From Paenibacillus monticola (GTDB lineage: Bacteria > Bacillota > Bacilli > Paenibacillales > Paenibacillaceae): DNA of 64,000 bases. A model generated the notes under the pieces. It did not search any database. It saw nothing but the letters and a program-made list of their open reading frames with translations, and had not been told where the DNA came from. The position numbers and the translations under genes were made by a program. Positions within the stretch are counted from its first letter, which is position 1, and each line of letters opens with the position of its first letter. The stretch covers positions 744,001 through 808,000 of the forward strand of contig NZ_WJXB01000003.1 in NCBI RefSeq assembly GCF_009664975.1. Direction: 5' to 3'. This document shows positions 1 to 8,210 of this stretch, one piece after another.

Positions 1-429
1 AAGCGCTTTGCGCATCATCATCATCATCATGTTCCAATGCAGCCCGACATGCGCAGACATACAGATAAAGCCCCAATAGGAAGCGAGCATATGCAATTCC
101 CGTGCAAAGGACATTCCGCCGCTTATGGACAGAAAAGCAAAGGCATGGCGTGACATCATGATGCCGCTAATCATCAGCCCGATCATGCATACAAATACCG
201 AAAAATTCACTACAGTTTGAAAGATACGAAACGCCGTATATTTTCCTTTTCGCAAATTTCTGTACCATTTGAAATTTAGCACGTTGTGGGTAATAAACAT
301 CACAAACATTGCAGTTCCAATCCATTCATGCGCTGTCTGCCCGGTCAGGATGAAAGCCATTGAAATCGGCAGCAACACCGTCATGATTAGATCAATTGAT
401 ATTTTAATCATTGCTTTGGGTTTCATCAT
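1..429 (-). CDS. DUF4405 membrane protein (3' end beyond left edge)
   Basis: The frame is open from a tandem ATG (429/426) to the window edge, giving 143 residues with no stop, so the C-terminus lies outside. The protein has at least three hydrophobic stretches and several His residues (HEW, THN, RELH, HVGLHW) spaced as in DUF4405 proteins, which resemble small b-type cytochromes. The stretch coding MRKAL is preceded by a run of six Met codons. It starts 17 bases after the flavodoxin stop, so it is probably the last known member of the same operon; a membrane haem partner for the flavodoxin is an inference only. The family is clear, the function is not. Confidence 0.8.
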   Translation of the reverse strand, partial: MMKPKAMIKISIDLIMTVLLPISMAFILTGQTAHEWIGTAMFVMFITHNVLNFKWYRNLRKGKYTAFRIFQTVVNFSVFVCMIGLMISGIMMSRHAFAFLSISGGMSFARELHMLASYWGFICMSAHVGLHWNMMMMMMRKAL

Positions 430-445
430 TTCTCCTTTATGCCTA

Positions 446-1168
446 TCAGTTAGACAATCCAAGCTGCTGCAGCCAGTCCATAACATCTTGTTGCGCATCG
501 CTGGCATCTCCGCCTCTGACAGCAAGGCCGTCCAAGACGGTTGCCCCGGTCAACATGCTTGTTATCGTATGGTCATTATTCGAAAACCGGCTGCCTTCAT
601 GGGTAGTAAAAGGGATTACAGTTTTACCCGCAAAGTCATATTCCTCCAGAAAGCTATACACCGCCATTGGAAGATCGTACCACCAATTGGGAAAGCCAAT
701 AAAGACGATATCATAATCCTCCATGTTGTCCACGTGAGCGCTCAGTTCCGGACGTTCATCCTCCTCCTTCTGCTGCTGGCCCAAATCTACAACCGTGTCA
801 TAATCGGCCGGGAATTTATTTGCAGTTGCAATGAGGAACAGCTCTCCGCCTATCGCTCTCTGGATCATATCCGCGATAATTTCCGTATTCCCAGCAAGCA
901 CGCTGTCTTGGAGGTTTAGACTTGCGCTGGTAACGGCGTCTATATTTGAATCGAAATCTGTATTACCGACGCGGGAAAAGTACGCTATGAGTATTTTCTG
1001 CTCACCTGTAACGAGTGGAGTGGCATTGTTATTTTCAGCAGGAATAATACCAGCAGTACTGCTCGGTATGTTGATTGCCGCAGTACTTTCCTCAGAACCG
1101 TTGTTTCCGCATGCCGCTAAGGAAAGAACAAGCAGAAATACCAGCACATACACAAGTGCTTTTTTCAT
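446..1168 (-). CDS. lipoprotein flavodoxin
   Basis: This 240-residue protein starts with a lipoprotein signal peptide (hydrophobic core, lipobox LAAC, Cys20) followed by a low-complexity Ser/Thr/Asn linker. From about residue 57 it is a flavodoxin of the Flavodoxin_4 type: ILIAYFSRVGNT is the FMN phosphate-binding strand and loop, and FPNWWYDLP lies where the isoalloxazine-binding loop is expected. It is therefore likely an FMN electron carrier tethered to the outer face of the membrane, which is less usual than cytosolic flavodoxins. Its ATG overlaps the stop of the PatB-like gene (ATGA) and a GGGGAG box sits 8 bases upstream. The redox partner is unknown; the DUF4405 protein next door is a candidate. 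Confidence 0.85.
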   Translation of the reverse strand: MKKALVYVLVFLLVLSLAACGNNGSEESTAAINIPSSTAGIIPAENNNATPLVTGEQKILIAYFSRVGNTDFDSNIDAVTSASLNLQDSVLAGNTEIIADMIQRAIGGELFLIATANKFPADYDTVVDLGQQQKEEDERPELSAHVDNMEDYDIVFIGFPNWWYDLPMAVYSFLEEYDFAGKTVIPFTTHEGSRFSNNDHTITSMLTGATVLDGLAVRGGDASDAQQDVMDWLQQLGLSN

Positions 1169-2382
1169 GTATGATTCTCCCCTCTATGAATTACAGGAAT
1201 GATCCCTGATAAATTGCTGTGAATTGATTTCAGAACCTGCTCGAGTCTTTCTAGTCCCTTATGCAATAGCACTCTTGGACAAGCAATATTTATGCGGATA
1301 AATCCCTCTCCTGTATCGCCATAGATGAGGCCTTCATTTATTCTTAGTTGTCCTTCTTCCAATAGCTTCTTACTCAACTCTGTTGAAGGGATACCAAGAC
1401 TCCGGCAATCGATCCAGATTAAATAAGTTGCCTCTGGGAGTAGAGCCCTTAAGTCAGGCAGTCTTCCTTTTATAAAAGACATGATGTAATCCCTGTTCCC
1501 TGCAAGATAAACCAGCAATTGATCTAACCATTCTTCCCCATTGTTATAAGCGGCAATTAAAGCTTCAATTCCAAAAACATTAGGTTCAATGGCCTCATTA
1601 ACATTAAGTGACCGGTTGACTTTTTTTCTGAATTCTTCGTTTGCCGATATAATATTAGATGTTTTAAGTCCAGCAAGATTGAAGGTTTTGCTAGGTGCCG
1701 TGCATGTTATTGAGTTCATTAGAAACTCTTCACCCATTGAGGCAAAAGGAATGAAATGATTATCTGTATATACCAAATCCCTATGAATTTCATCAGACAC
1801 AACTACTACGTTATGCCGTAAACATATTTCGGCTAATCGCAGCAGCTCCGCTCTGCTCCATACTCTTCCAACAGGATTGTGAGGATTACAGAGAATAAAG
1901 AGTTTAACTTTTTCATGGGAAGCCTTTTGTTCAAAATCATCGAAATCAATTTCATAGGTATCGCCATTGTGCTTGAGTTCATTGACGACGACATGACAGC
2001 CGTTATTCGTTATAGAGGTATTGAAATAGTTGTAAACAGGGGATTGAATCAATACTTGATCTCCAGCCTCTGTAAAGGCTTGAACGATCGCTGAAAGCGA
2101 GGGTATAACACCGGTACTAACTTCGATCCATTCCTTATGGATTGTGAAATGATGGCGTCTCTGCCACCAGTGAACCTCCGCTTCATAATAAGCATCCGGT
2201 ATACTTGCATAACCAAAAATCCCATGCCGCGCTCGTTCTTCTAGGGCTTTTATAATCGGTTCTGCGGTTGTAAAGTCCATATCGGCTACCCACATCGGTA
2301 AAGTATCGAATCTGTTGTCCGTATCCCATTTCGCACTATTTGTATGTTTCCGATTAATTATTTGGTCAAAATCATACTTCAC
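1165..2382 (-). CDS. PatB/MalY-type PLP C-S lyase (aminotransferase class I/II)
   Basis: This is a 405-residue fold-type I PLP enzyme of the MalY/PatB family, which cleaves the C-S bond of cystathionine or cysteine conjugates. Visible motifs are PMWVADMDF near the N-terminus, CNPHNPVGRVW, SDEIHRDL, and the PLP lysine in APSKTFNLAGLK (about K232). I chose the GTG at 2382 rather than the upstream ATG at 2418 because AAGGAGG lies 8 bases before the GTG and the protein then begins with KYDFDQII, the usual family start. It follows the DUF3737 stop by 13 bases and overlaps the flavodoxin start, so it is translationally coupled in an operon. The substrate cannot be told from sequence. Confidence 0.88.
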   Translation of the reverse strand: MKYDFDQIINRKHTNSAKWDTDNRFDTLPMWVADMDFTTAEPIIKALEERARHGIFGYASIPDAYYEAEVHWWQRRHHFTIHKEWIEVSTGVIPSLSAIVQAFTEAGDQVLIQSPVYNYFNTSITNNGCHVVVNELKHNGDTYEIDFDDFEQKASHEKVKLFILCNPHNPVGRVWSRAELLRLAEICLRHNVVVVSDEIHRDLVYTDNHFIPFASMGEEFLMNSITCTAPSKTFNLAGLKTSNIISANEEFRKKVNRSLNVNEAIEPNVFGIEALIAAYNNGEEWLDQLLVYLAGNRDYIMSFIKGRLPDLRALLPEATYLIWIDCRSLGIPSTELSKKLLEEGQLRINEGLIYGDTGEGFIRINIACPRVLLHKGLERLEQVLKSIHSNLSGIIPVIHRGENHT

Positions 2383-2395
2383 ACAATTAGCCTCC

Positions 2396-3247
2396 TTAAA
2401 GTGATTCGATCTTAGCATTTGTTATAATTTGCAGGTTTGATAGGTTTAGTTCCGGATCGTCTAGTACCAATGTTTTAATGCCTTCTGCCTTTATGACGCC
2501 GCTAATGGGATTCTTCACACTATCCAGGGTATTTATGATTTCAGCCTGAACGGTTGTATACTCAAAGCTCAAGTCGGTATTGATCATCTCACAGTTTTCT
2601 AAAATCAGGTTTTCTGCATAGCACAAAGGCTGTGTCCCGATAATTTTACAATTTACGAGTCTCAAATTTTTGGAATACCAGCCTAAGTATTCTCCTTCGA
2701 GTATGGAATCATATACCGTGATATCTTCTGTGTTCCAAAGTGCATCCTTGGATAGGATCATGCTATTCCTAATCACCCCTTGTTTCACATGCTGAAAGGA
2801 GTAATCACCGTCTAATCTGAAGTTATTAATTTCGATATTGTTACCATGCAATAACAAATAGTTGCCCTTGAATTCCGAATCAAGGATGCTCACATTGTTA
2901 CAGTCCCATAAGGTTTCATTCGTATCCATAATTGTTTTGACGATGTTGATATTGCTGGAATCTCTAAATATCTTGGAGGCATCCACTTTGCAGTTGTTCA
3001 TGACGATCCCATTTGTATACCAAATAGCTGCGCGGCTACCTTCAGAGAAATAGCTATCCTTAATTTCTATATTTTTATTATGCCAAAATGGATATTTACT
3101 TGAGAAACGACAACGAGATACGTGCACATTGCTACTTTCTTTTATTGCAGATTCCCCAGGCAGAAACTCGCTGTCTTTAATGTGTATATCGGAAATTTTG
3201 AATAACGGCCGTTCACCCTCAAATGTTCTATTTTCGATTAATCTCAT
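2396..3247 (-). CDS. DUF3737 family protein (right-handed beta-helix)
   Basis: This 283-residue protein matches the DUF3737 family as I recognise it, with repeated short strands punctuated by Asn, Asp and Ser (for example VHVSRCRF, NIEIKDSYF, VMNNCKV, ILDSEF, LRLVNCKI), the spacing expected of a right-handed parallel beta-helix. No signal peptide is visible, so it is cytosolic. Its biochemical role is unknown. It is the first gene of the minus-strand operon leading into the PatB-like lyase and is divergent from the TetR-type regulator; GAGAGGA lies 9 bases before the ATG. Confidence 0.8.
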   Translation of the reverse strand: MRLIENRTFEGERPLFKISDIHIKDSEFLPGESAIKESSNVHVSRCRFSSKYPFWHNKNIEIKDSYFSEGSRAAIWYTNGIVMNNCKVDASKIFRDSSNINIVKTIMDTNETLWDCNNVSILDSEFKGNYLLLHGNNIEINNFRLDGDYSFQHVKQGVIRNSMILSKDALWNTEDITVYDSILEGEYLGWYSKNLRLVNCKIIGTQPLCYAENLILENCEMINTDLSFEYTTVQAEIINTLDSVKNPISGVIKAEGIKTLVLDDPELNLSNLQIITNAKIESL

Positions 3248-3325
3248 GATGTTAATTCCTCTCTTATTGTTTATTTCTTTGAAATTCGATTGATTTGGAA
3301 TGAAAACAACATTTCCAGTATATAA

Positions 3326-3443
3326 TCGATATTGATCGATTAGACGACATGTGTATAATAATATATAGAAATAAGCTGGTTACAATCGTTAAAATAACGA
3401 TATCTGTCGATTAATCTACAAATTATCATTAAATGTCGATTAT
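3326..3443. promoter_or_regulatory. divergent promoter region with TCGAT-type operator candidates
   Basis: The space between the DUF3737 gene and the TetR-type gene contains a dyad TCGAT-N4-ATCGA (3326-3339) and two direct copies of TGTCGATTA (from about 3405 and 3434). A candidate forward promoter TTGATC-N16-TATAAT (3332-3337 / 3354-3359) overlaps the dyad. This layout fits a TetR-family autorepressor that also controls the divergent operon; that it binds here is inferred. Confidence 0.4.
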
Positions 3444-3468
3444 TTAAGAAAGTATGGTGAGCTTAACC

Positions 3469-4014
3469 ATGTCAAAAGTAGATAGAAGAATACTCAAATC
3501 GCAGGAAGCGATAAAGAAAGCTGTTATTGAACTGATGTCTGAAAAAAGTTTTGATAGCATTACCATTCAGGAAATTTCTGATAGGGCAAATGTTCACCGG
3601 GCAACAATATATCTTCATTACACGGATAAATTCGATCTATTGGATAAACTCATTGAAGAATATATTAACGAAATGCGGGAAATGAACGACTATGTATGTG
3701 AATTGGATTGGCGAGATGCTAATCTGGTCTACTTCGAATACTTTGAGCGTAATTATTTGTTTTTTTCAACGATGTTAGCGAGTAAAGGAGCCCCTTCTTT
3801 TCGTACGCGGTTCCTTGAATTTCTAATTGAAGAATACAAGGCTGAGGTAGATGTAAACGAAGAGAAAAATCACGGATTAAATGAAGAGATTATGGGCTGC
3901 TTTATGGGAACCGCGTTCGTAGGGATCGTGGAATGGTGGATCTCGAAAGGAATGCCTTATCCGCCTGAAGTCATGGCAAGTCAAGTGGGGATCTTGCTAG
4001 AGAGGGTTGTATAA
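3469..4014 (+). CDS. TetR/AcrR-family transcriptional regulator
   Basis: The protein of about 181 residues has the N-terminal TetR DNA-binding domain: AIKKAVIELMSEKSFDSITI followed by the helix-turn-helix EISDRANVHRATIYLHY. The remaining all-helical part is the ligand/dimer domain. I prefer the second ATG (3469) because GGTGAG lies 7 bases before it; the ATG at 3454 would add five residues and has only a weak AAGAAAG upstream. It is divergent from the DUF3737-PatB-flavodoxin-DUF4405 operon and is the natural candidate for its repressor. The effector is unknown. Confidence 0.85.
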   Translation: MSKVDRRILKSQEAIKKAVIELMSEKSFDSITIQEISDRANVHRATIYLHYTDKFDLLDKLIEEYINEMREMNDYVCELDWRDANLVYFEYFERNYLFFSTMLASKGAPSFRTRFLEFLIEEYKAEVDVNEEKNHGLNEEIMGCFMGTAFVGIVEWWISKGMPYPPEVMASQVGILLERVV

Positions 4015-4426
4015 ATGTTTAAGAAGATATACAACAAAACCCCGCTAACTGTTTACGCTGCTCCTCCGAAAGTTTTGCAGGCTGTCCGAGGGGCTGATCC
4101 ATGTTTTGACCATTCAACCCTTTCGACTGACAAGAATATCAGGATCGGCTGATGTAATGACTTCCACGGTTTATTAATTCGCCGATATCGTCGAACGTAT
4201 GTCCTTCCAGATGGAGAAGGACCACCAGATCTCTCTCGTAGAGTTGTTTGATATGCAAAAAGGTACTTCCATAACAGGAGTACCTTTTTTGCGTTCATTT
4301 TCATCTAAACTTTTAGTATTTGATTTTATTCTGTGAGTCACCATTATTTTAAGATGATTAGTTGATGTCATTCTAACCCCACTACTGCTGCCTATTCGAA
4401 ACTATCATATTGATCCATTGATATCT
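4015..4426. other. intergenic stretch without a convincing gene
   Basis: No frame on either strand here has a good ribosome binding site together with recognisable protein sequence. A forward frame around 4170-4300 reads through the terminator stem and looks like decayed coding sequence, but I cannot assign it. The only supported element is the hairpin terminator at 4256-4290. Confidence 0.4.
4256..4290. terminator. bidirectional rho-independent terminator
   Basis: GGTACT (4262-4267) pairs with AGTACC (4279-4284), extended by inner CC/GG pairs, and is flanked by an A-run on the left and TTTTTT on the right. It can end transcription from the TetR-type gene on the plus strand and from the unknown minus-strand gene at 4427. 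Confidence 0.75.
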
Positions 4427-4834
4427 TCAACTCTGATTCCCGCGCTGAACATATTTTTTTTGAAATTCAGACATTGCATTAATGGCCCACTCTTTTATAG
4501 AGTCATTTTGATGTAACGTTAATTCGTTAAACAACGCAAATCTTCTTAGCATTAGTTCTAAGCGAGATCCGCTCCATGTTAATGGTAGGACTGTGGGTTT
4601 AAATTCTTCTAGAATCGCTACAGGATCTGCAGCTCTGTTAATGATTTCTAATGCCAAAGGTGTCCATCCTACTGAATTTTCATTAGTATTTCTGTAGGGA
4701 ATAATTGACGCTGCCAATACTAGATAACTTGTATCTGGGGAGCCTCCACACCATTTAAGAATTAATTCATCATCAACGAAAGAGATCGGGAAGTATCTCA
4801 TGTCTGAATGATAAACTCCGATTTTGAACACCAT
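4427..4834 (-). CDS. hypothetical protein, resembles the C-terminal segment of large predicted NTPases
   Basis: This is a 135-residue soluble protein. The spacing of GGSPD, a Trp-Thr-Pro-Leu-Ala segment (WTPLALEIINRAADP), a LEEFKP segment, WSGSR, and RRFALFNELTLHQND followed by EWA is reminiscent of the tail of large multi-domain predicted ATPases, some linked with defence, as I recall them; this is memory, not a search. As a stand-alone gene it may be a truncated remnant or a small independent protein. The ribosome binding site is poor: a GGGGAG box is about 19 bases from the ATG. It is a single-gene unit ending before the hairpin at 4256-4290. Confidence 0.5.
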   Translation of the reverse strand: MVFKIGVYHSDMRYFPISFVDDELILKWCGGSPDTSYLVLAASIIPYRNTNENSVGWTPLALEIINRAADPVAILEEFKPTVLPLTWSGSRLELMLRRFALFNELTLHQNDSIKEWAINAMSEFQKKYVQRGNQS

Positions 4835-4937
4835 TATATCTGTTCTACTCTACTCCCCTCATAAAAGATAATTAACTAATTCAATACAAAAATCCTCTGA
4901 ACAATATCTCTTACGGTTTATCTTTTGGATGGTTGGT

Positions 4938-5816
4938 CTACCGATATTTTTTCCTAAATTCTCTAGGTGTAACCTTTGTTTTATTTTTAAATGCAATTGT
5001 AAAATAATTTGCACTTTCAAAACCTGTCTCAAAAGCAATATCTATAATAGGCAGTTCGGTATGAATTAGCAAATTGGCTGCTTTATTAACTTTATAATGC
5101 ATTAAGTAATCAATAGGCGTTTTTTGAAAATGTTTTTTGAAAATCCGGCAAAACTGTTCTTTGCTTACATCTATACTGGATGCCCAATCTGTTAAAGAAA
5201 ATGGCTGCTGATAGCTATCTTCCAAAAAAGCGAGAATTTTCTTTAATCGGAGCGTAGTTAGTAAATCGTCTTTTCGGTAACTATCTGTTTTGTCTGATTG
5301 AAATTCAATGATGTAAAAAAGGAATTGAAGGATATAAGACTTAATCAGAAGCTCGAATCCGAAATCCTTGGAAATATAAGTTTCAATTATACTCGTTACA
5401 TTGTGATGTATTTTATCCCATCCTTCTGATTTCCTATCAATGTAATAAAACTTCTTGTCTGTTTTCACAAAAAAAGGATCAATGTAACTCTGCTGAATAC
5501 TATCATTCATCGCGCTGAATATAAAAGTAGGATGAAAGACGATTGCATAAAAATCACAAGCTGAATTCTTATAGCGTGATGCGCCATGAATCAGATTGGG
5601 AGGGACTAGAATAATATCTCCTTTGTTTACGATTAGGGTTTGCGTATCTATTTGAAATAGCATACTCCCCTCACGAATATATAAGATTTCCAGCTCTTCA
5701 TGCCAATGCGTGTAAAGCATGATATCCGAAGCAATTTTGCATTCTGTTAAATGTACTGCAAGGTGAAACAGATTATTTCCATGTACGATCCTTTCTTTTA
5801 AAGCCTCTCTATTCAT
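4938..5816 (-). CDS. AraC-family regulator with N-terminal cupin sensor
   Basis: The N-terminal half (about residues 20-150) is an AraC-type cupin: HWHEELEILYIREGSMLF, then GDIILVPPNLIHG. The C-terminal 100 residues carry two helix-turn-helix motifs ending in GFESANYFTIAFKNKTKVTPREFRKKYR, the family signature. The ATG at 5816 is preferred over the upstream TTG because GGGGGA lies 7 bases before it, giving 292 residues. It is divergent from the GH31 gene and presumably activates it in response to a sugar; direct repeats in the shared upstream region are candidate half-sites. Confidence 0.88.
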   Translation of the reverse strand: MNREALKERIVHGNNLFHLAVHLTECKIASDIMLYTHWHEELEILYIREGSMLFQIDTQTLIVNKGDIILVPPNLIHGASRYKNSACDFYAIVFHPTFIFSAMNDSIQQSYIDPFFVKTDKKFYYIDRKSEGWDKIHHNVTSIIETYISKDFGFELLIKSYILQFLFYIIEFQSDKTDSYRKDDLLTTLRLKKILAFLEDSYQQPFSLTDWASSIDVSKEQFCRIFKKHFQKTPIDYLMHYKVNKAANLLIHTELPIIDIAFETGFESANYFTIAFKNKTKVTPREFRKKYR

Positions 5817-5889
5817 CCGTTTATCCCCCAAAGTTCTCCCGCCTTTTCCTCAAACTTCTCCAAGTATAAATGACACTATATTAATATTA

Positions 5890-5929
5890 ATATGCAATTA
5901 TCGTTATAGAATGGTTTTTAATATGCAAT
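5890..5929. promoter_or_regulatory. direct repeats in AraC/GH31 divergent promoter
   Basis: The 9-mer ATATGCAAT occurs at 5890-5898 and again at 5921-5929, 31 bases apart (three helical turns). The second copy overlaps a -10-like TATAAT (5929-5934) that lacks a good -35, which suits an activator-dependent promoter for the GH31 gene. Binding by the neighbouring AraC protein is inferred. Confidence 0.4.
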
Positions 5930-5970
5930 ATAATTATATAGTAGCATATTTCATATAGAAGGTGATCATG

Positions 5971-7980
5971 ATGAATGTTTTTACTGCCGACAATGGGAAG
6001 TTGATTTTTGAAAACAACGGAGAAACCTTGCAAATTGAAGCCTGGGGTGGAAATAGTTTACGTATTCGCTCTCGAATGATGGGTGAAATACTTGATACAG
6101 ACTATGCCCTACTGCCTATCAGTGACGATGTAGAAGTTAAAGTTGAGATTGATCATGAAACTCGAACGGCTTCAATTAAAAACGGTAAAATAACAGCAGT
6201 GATTAAAAACTACTCAAGGTCAGAACCCGGAAGAATTTCTTTTTACAATGAACAGGGGGAATTATTGCTTCAAGAAATAGGCAGCGGCGGAGCTTTGAAG
6301 CTCTTGGCAAGAGCATTCAAACCGATTATTGGCGGAGATTATAAATTAACGGTTTCCTTTGCCGGAAATGATGGGGAAAGAATCTATGGGATGGGACAAT
6401 ATCAACAAGAAACTTTTGATTTGAAAGGCTCCACCCTTGAACTGGCTCATCGTAATTCTCAAGCCAGCGTCCCCTTTTTATATTCCAGTAAAGGGTATGG
6501 TTTCTTATGGCATAATCCGGCGATCGGCAAAGTTAATTTTGCTAATAATCAAACCGAATGGATTGCGGAAAGTACAAAACAGGTGGATTATTGGATTACA
6601 GCAGGCGATTCGCCTGCAGAGATAGAAGCTGCTTACGGAGAAGCAGTCGGTACCGTCCCCATGATGCCGGAATATGGACTCGGATTCTGGCAGTGCAAAT
6701 TAAGATATTATAACCAGGAGCAGCTACTGGAAGTTGCGAGAGAATATAAGAGAAGAAAACTTCCGATCGATGTCATAGTAATCGACTTCTTCCACTGGCC
6801 TAAGCAGGGCGACTTTAGATTTGAGGAAGAATTTTTCCCGGATCCAAAGGCAATGGTAGACGAGCTGAAAGCAATGGGAATTGAGTTAATGGTATCCGTT
6901 TGGCCTCAAATTGACCGCTACAGCGAAAACTACAATGAAATGTATCAAAAAGGATATTTGATCAAGGCCGAAAGAGGAGTCAATTATGCGATGATGCATT
7001 GGTTCCCGGCCAGTATTTATTTTGATGCGACAAACCCAAGAGCCAGAGATTATGTATGGTCGAAATGCAAGAAGAATTATTTTGATTATGGAATCAAAAT
7101 ATTCTGGTTGGACGAAGCAGAACCCGAATATGATGTATATGACTTTGATAATTATCGTTATGCTCTTGGGCCGAATGTTCAAATAGGCAATATATATCCG
7201 CAGCACTATTCAAGAACATTTTATGAAGGAATGCAGGCCGAAGGACAGGACAATATCGTAAACTTGGTTCGCTGTGCTTGGGCAGGCAGCCAAAGATACG
7301 GCGCTTTGGTGTGGTCAGGAGACATTCATTCTTCCTTTGAGGATTTCAGAAAACAACTCGTTGCCGGACTTCATATGGGAATGGCAGGAATACCTTGGTG
7401 GACAACGGATATTGGCGGTTTTGGAGGAGGAGATCCAGACAATCCCAAATTCCGTGAATTATTAATCAGATGGTTCCAATGGGGTGCCTTCTGCCCTGTA
7501 ATGAGATTACATGGAGCTCGCAGTCCGGGTAAGGATATATTCAGAAAAGATGGAAGCAAAGCGTTGGATACTGGTGGAAATAATGAAGTATGGAGTTTTG
7601 GAGAAGAAGTTTACGGTATTTTAGTTAAGTACCTTGAATTACGGGAAACCTTAAGAGATTATACTCGTAAGTTGATGAAAGAAGCTCATGAGAAAGGCGC
7701 ACCGGTTATGAGACCACTCTTCTACGAATTCCAAAATGACGATAATGTCTGGGATATTAAGGATGAATATCTATACGGTTCAGATCTGTTAGTTGCTCCA
7801 ATTCTATATGAGGGTTCGTTATCAAGAGAGGTATATCTGCCTAAAGGTTCACATTGGACTGAGGCACATACGGGAAGTATTTTCGAAGGTGGGCAAACCA
7901 TTCATGTTGATGCTCCTTTGAATACAATTCCAGTATTTTTACGAGACGGAAAACAAGAGTACCTCATCGGTAAAATATAG
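5971..7980 (+). CDS. GH31 glycoside hydrolase (alpha-xylosidase / alpha-glucosidase type)
   Basis: This is a 669-residue retaining glycosidase. An N-terminal beta-sandwich (about 1-230) includes YGMGQY and GFLWHNP; the (beta/alpha)8 barrel carries the nucleophile Asp in FWLDEAEPE (about D381) and the acid/base Asp in WSGDI (about D451), then GGFGGG and MRLHG; a C-terminal beta-sandwich follows. The FWLDEAEPE form is closer to alpha-xylosidase-like members than to plain alpha-glucosidases, but specificity is uncertain. There is no signal peptide, so it acts in the cytosol. The start at 5971 is set by AAGGTGATC just upstream; ATG 5968 and GTG 5962 are less well spaced. It is divergent from its probable AraC regulator. 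Confidence 0.88.
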   Translation: MNVFTADNGKLIFENNGETLQIEAWGGNSLRIRSRMMGEILDTDYALLPISDDVEVKVEIDHETRTASIKNGKITAVIKNYSRSEPGRISFYNEQGELLLQEIGSGGALKLLARAFKPIIGGDYKLTVSFAGNDGERIYGMGQYQQETFDLKGSTLELAHRNSQASVPFLYSSKGYGFLWHNPAIGKVNFANNQTEWIAESTKQVDYWITAGDSPAEIEAAYGEAVGTVPMMPEYGLGFWQCKLRYYNQEQLLEVAREYKRRKLPIDVIVIDFFHWPKQGDFRFEEEFFPDPKAMVDELKAMGIELMVSVWPQIDRYSENYNEMYQKGYLIKAERGVNYAMMHWFPASIYFDATNPRARDYVWSKCKKNYFDYGIKIFWLDEAEPEYDVYDFDNYRYALGPNVQIGNIYPQHYSRTFYEGMQAEGQDNIVNLVRCAWAGSQRYGALVWSGDIHSSFEDFRKQLVAGLHMGMAGIPWWTTDIGGFGGGDPDNPKFRELLIRWFQWGAFCPVMRLHGARSPGKDIFRKDGSKALDTGGNNEVWSFGEEVYGILVKYLELRETLRDYTRKLMKEAHEKGAPVMRPLFYEFQNDDNVWDIKDEYLYGSDLLVAPILYEGSLSREVYLPKGSHWTEAHTGSIFEGGQTIHVDAPLNTIPVFLRDGKQEYLIGKI

Positions 7981-7990
7981 TTCTAAACAA

Positions 7991-8018
7991 CCCTGCACTA
8001 AAGTGCAGGGAATTTTTT
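7991..8018 (+). terminator. rho-independent terminator of the GH31 gene
   Basis: CCCTGCACT (7991-7999) pairs with AGTGCAGGG (8002-8010) and is followed by AA and seven T residues, 10 bases after the GH31 stop. Confidence 0.88.
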
Positions 8019-8118
8019 TATAACTACTAAACATCGCAGTTCGGGTTAAAATGCCCGATGAAGAATCGTGATCTCCTCCGTTACCGCTTCCACTGTTCGG
8101 GAAAAATATCCTGGTGCT

Positions 8119-8150
8119 CAAAAATGCTTCCCTATTAAAAGGGAAGCATT
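8119..8150 (-). terminator. terminator of the minus-strand polysaccharide cluster
   Basis: AATGCTTCCC (8123-8132) pairs with GGGAAGCATT (8141-8150). Read on the minus strand it is followed by a short T-run, so it ends the transcript of the GH43 gene whose stop is at 8211. Confidence 0.75.
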
Positions 8151-8210
8151 CGTCTTATAAAATCAATGGCTCTGCAAAATGCATTCAATGTTCTTTCCGT
8201 GCTCTACTCG

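Noticed and set aside
269..1202. Plus-strand open frames opposite the flavodoxin and DUF4405 genes
   Set aside because: They are antisense to clearly coding minus-strand genes, lack ribosome binding sites and have no recognisable protein content.
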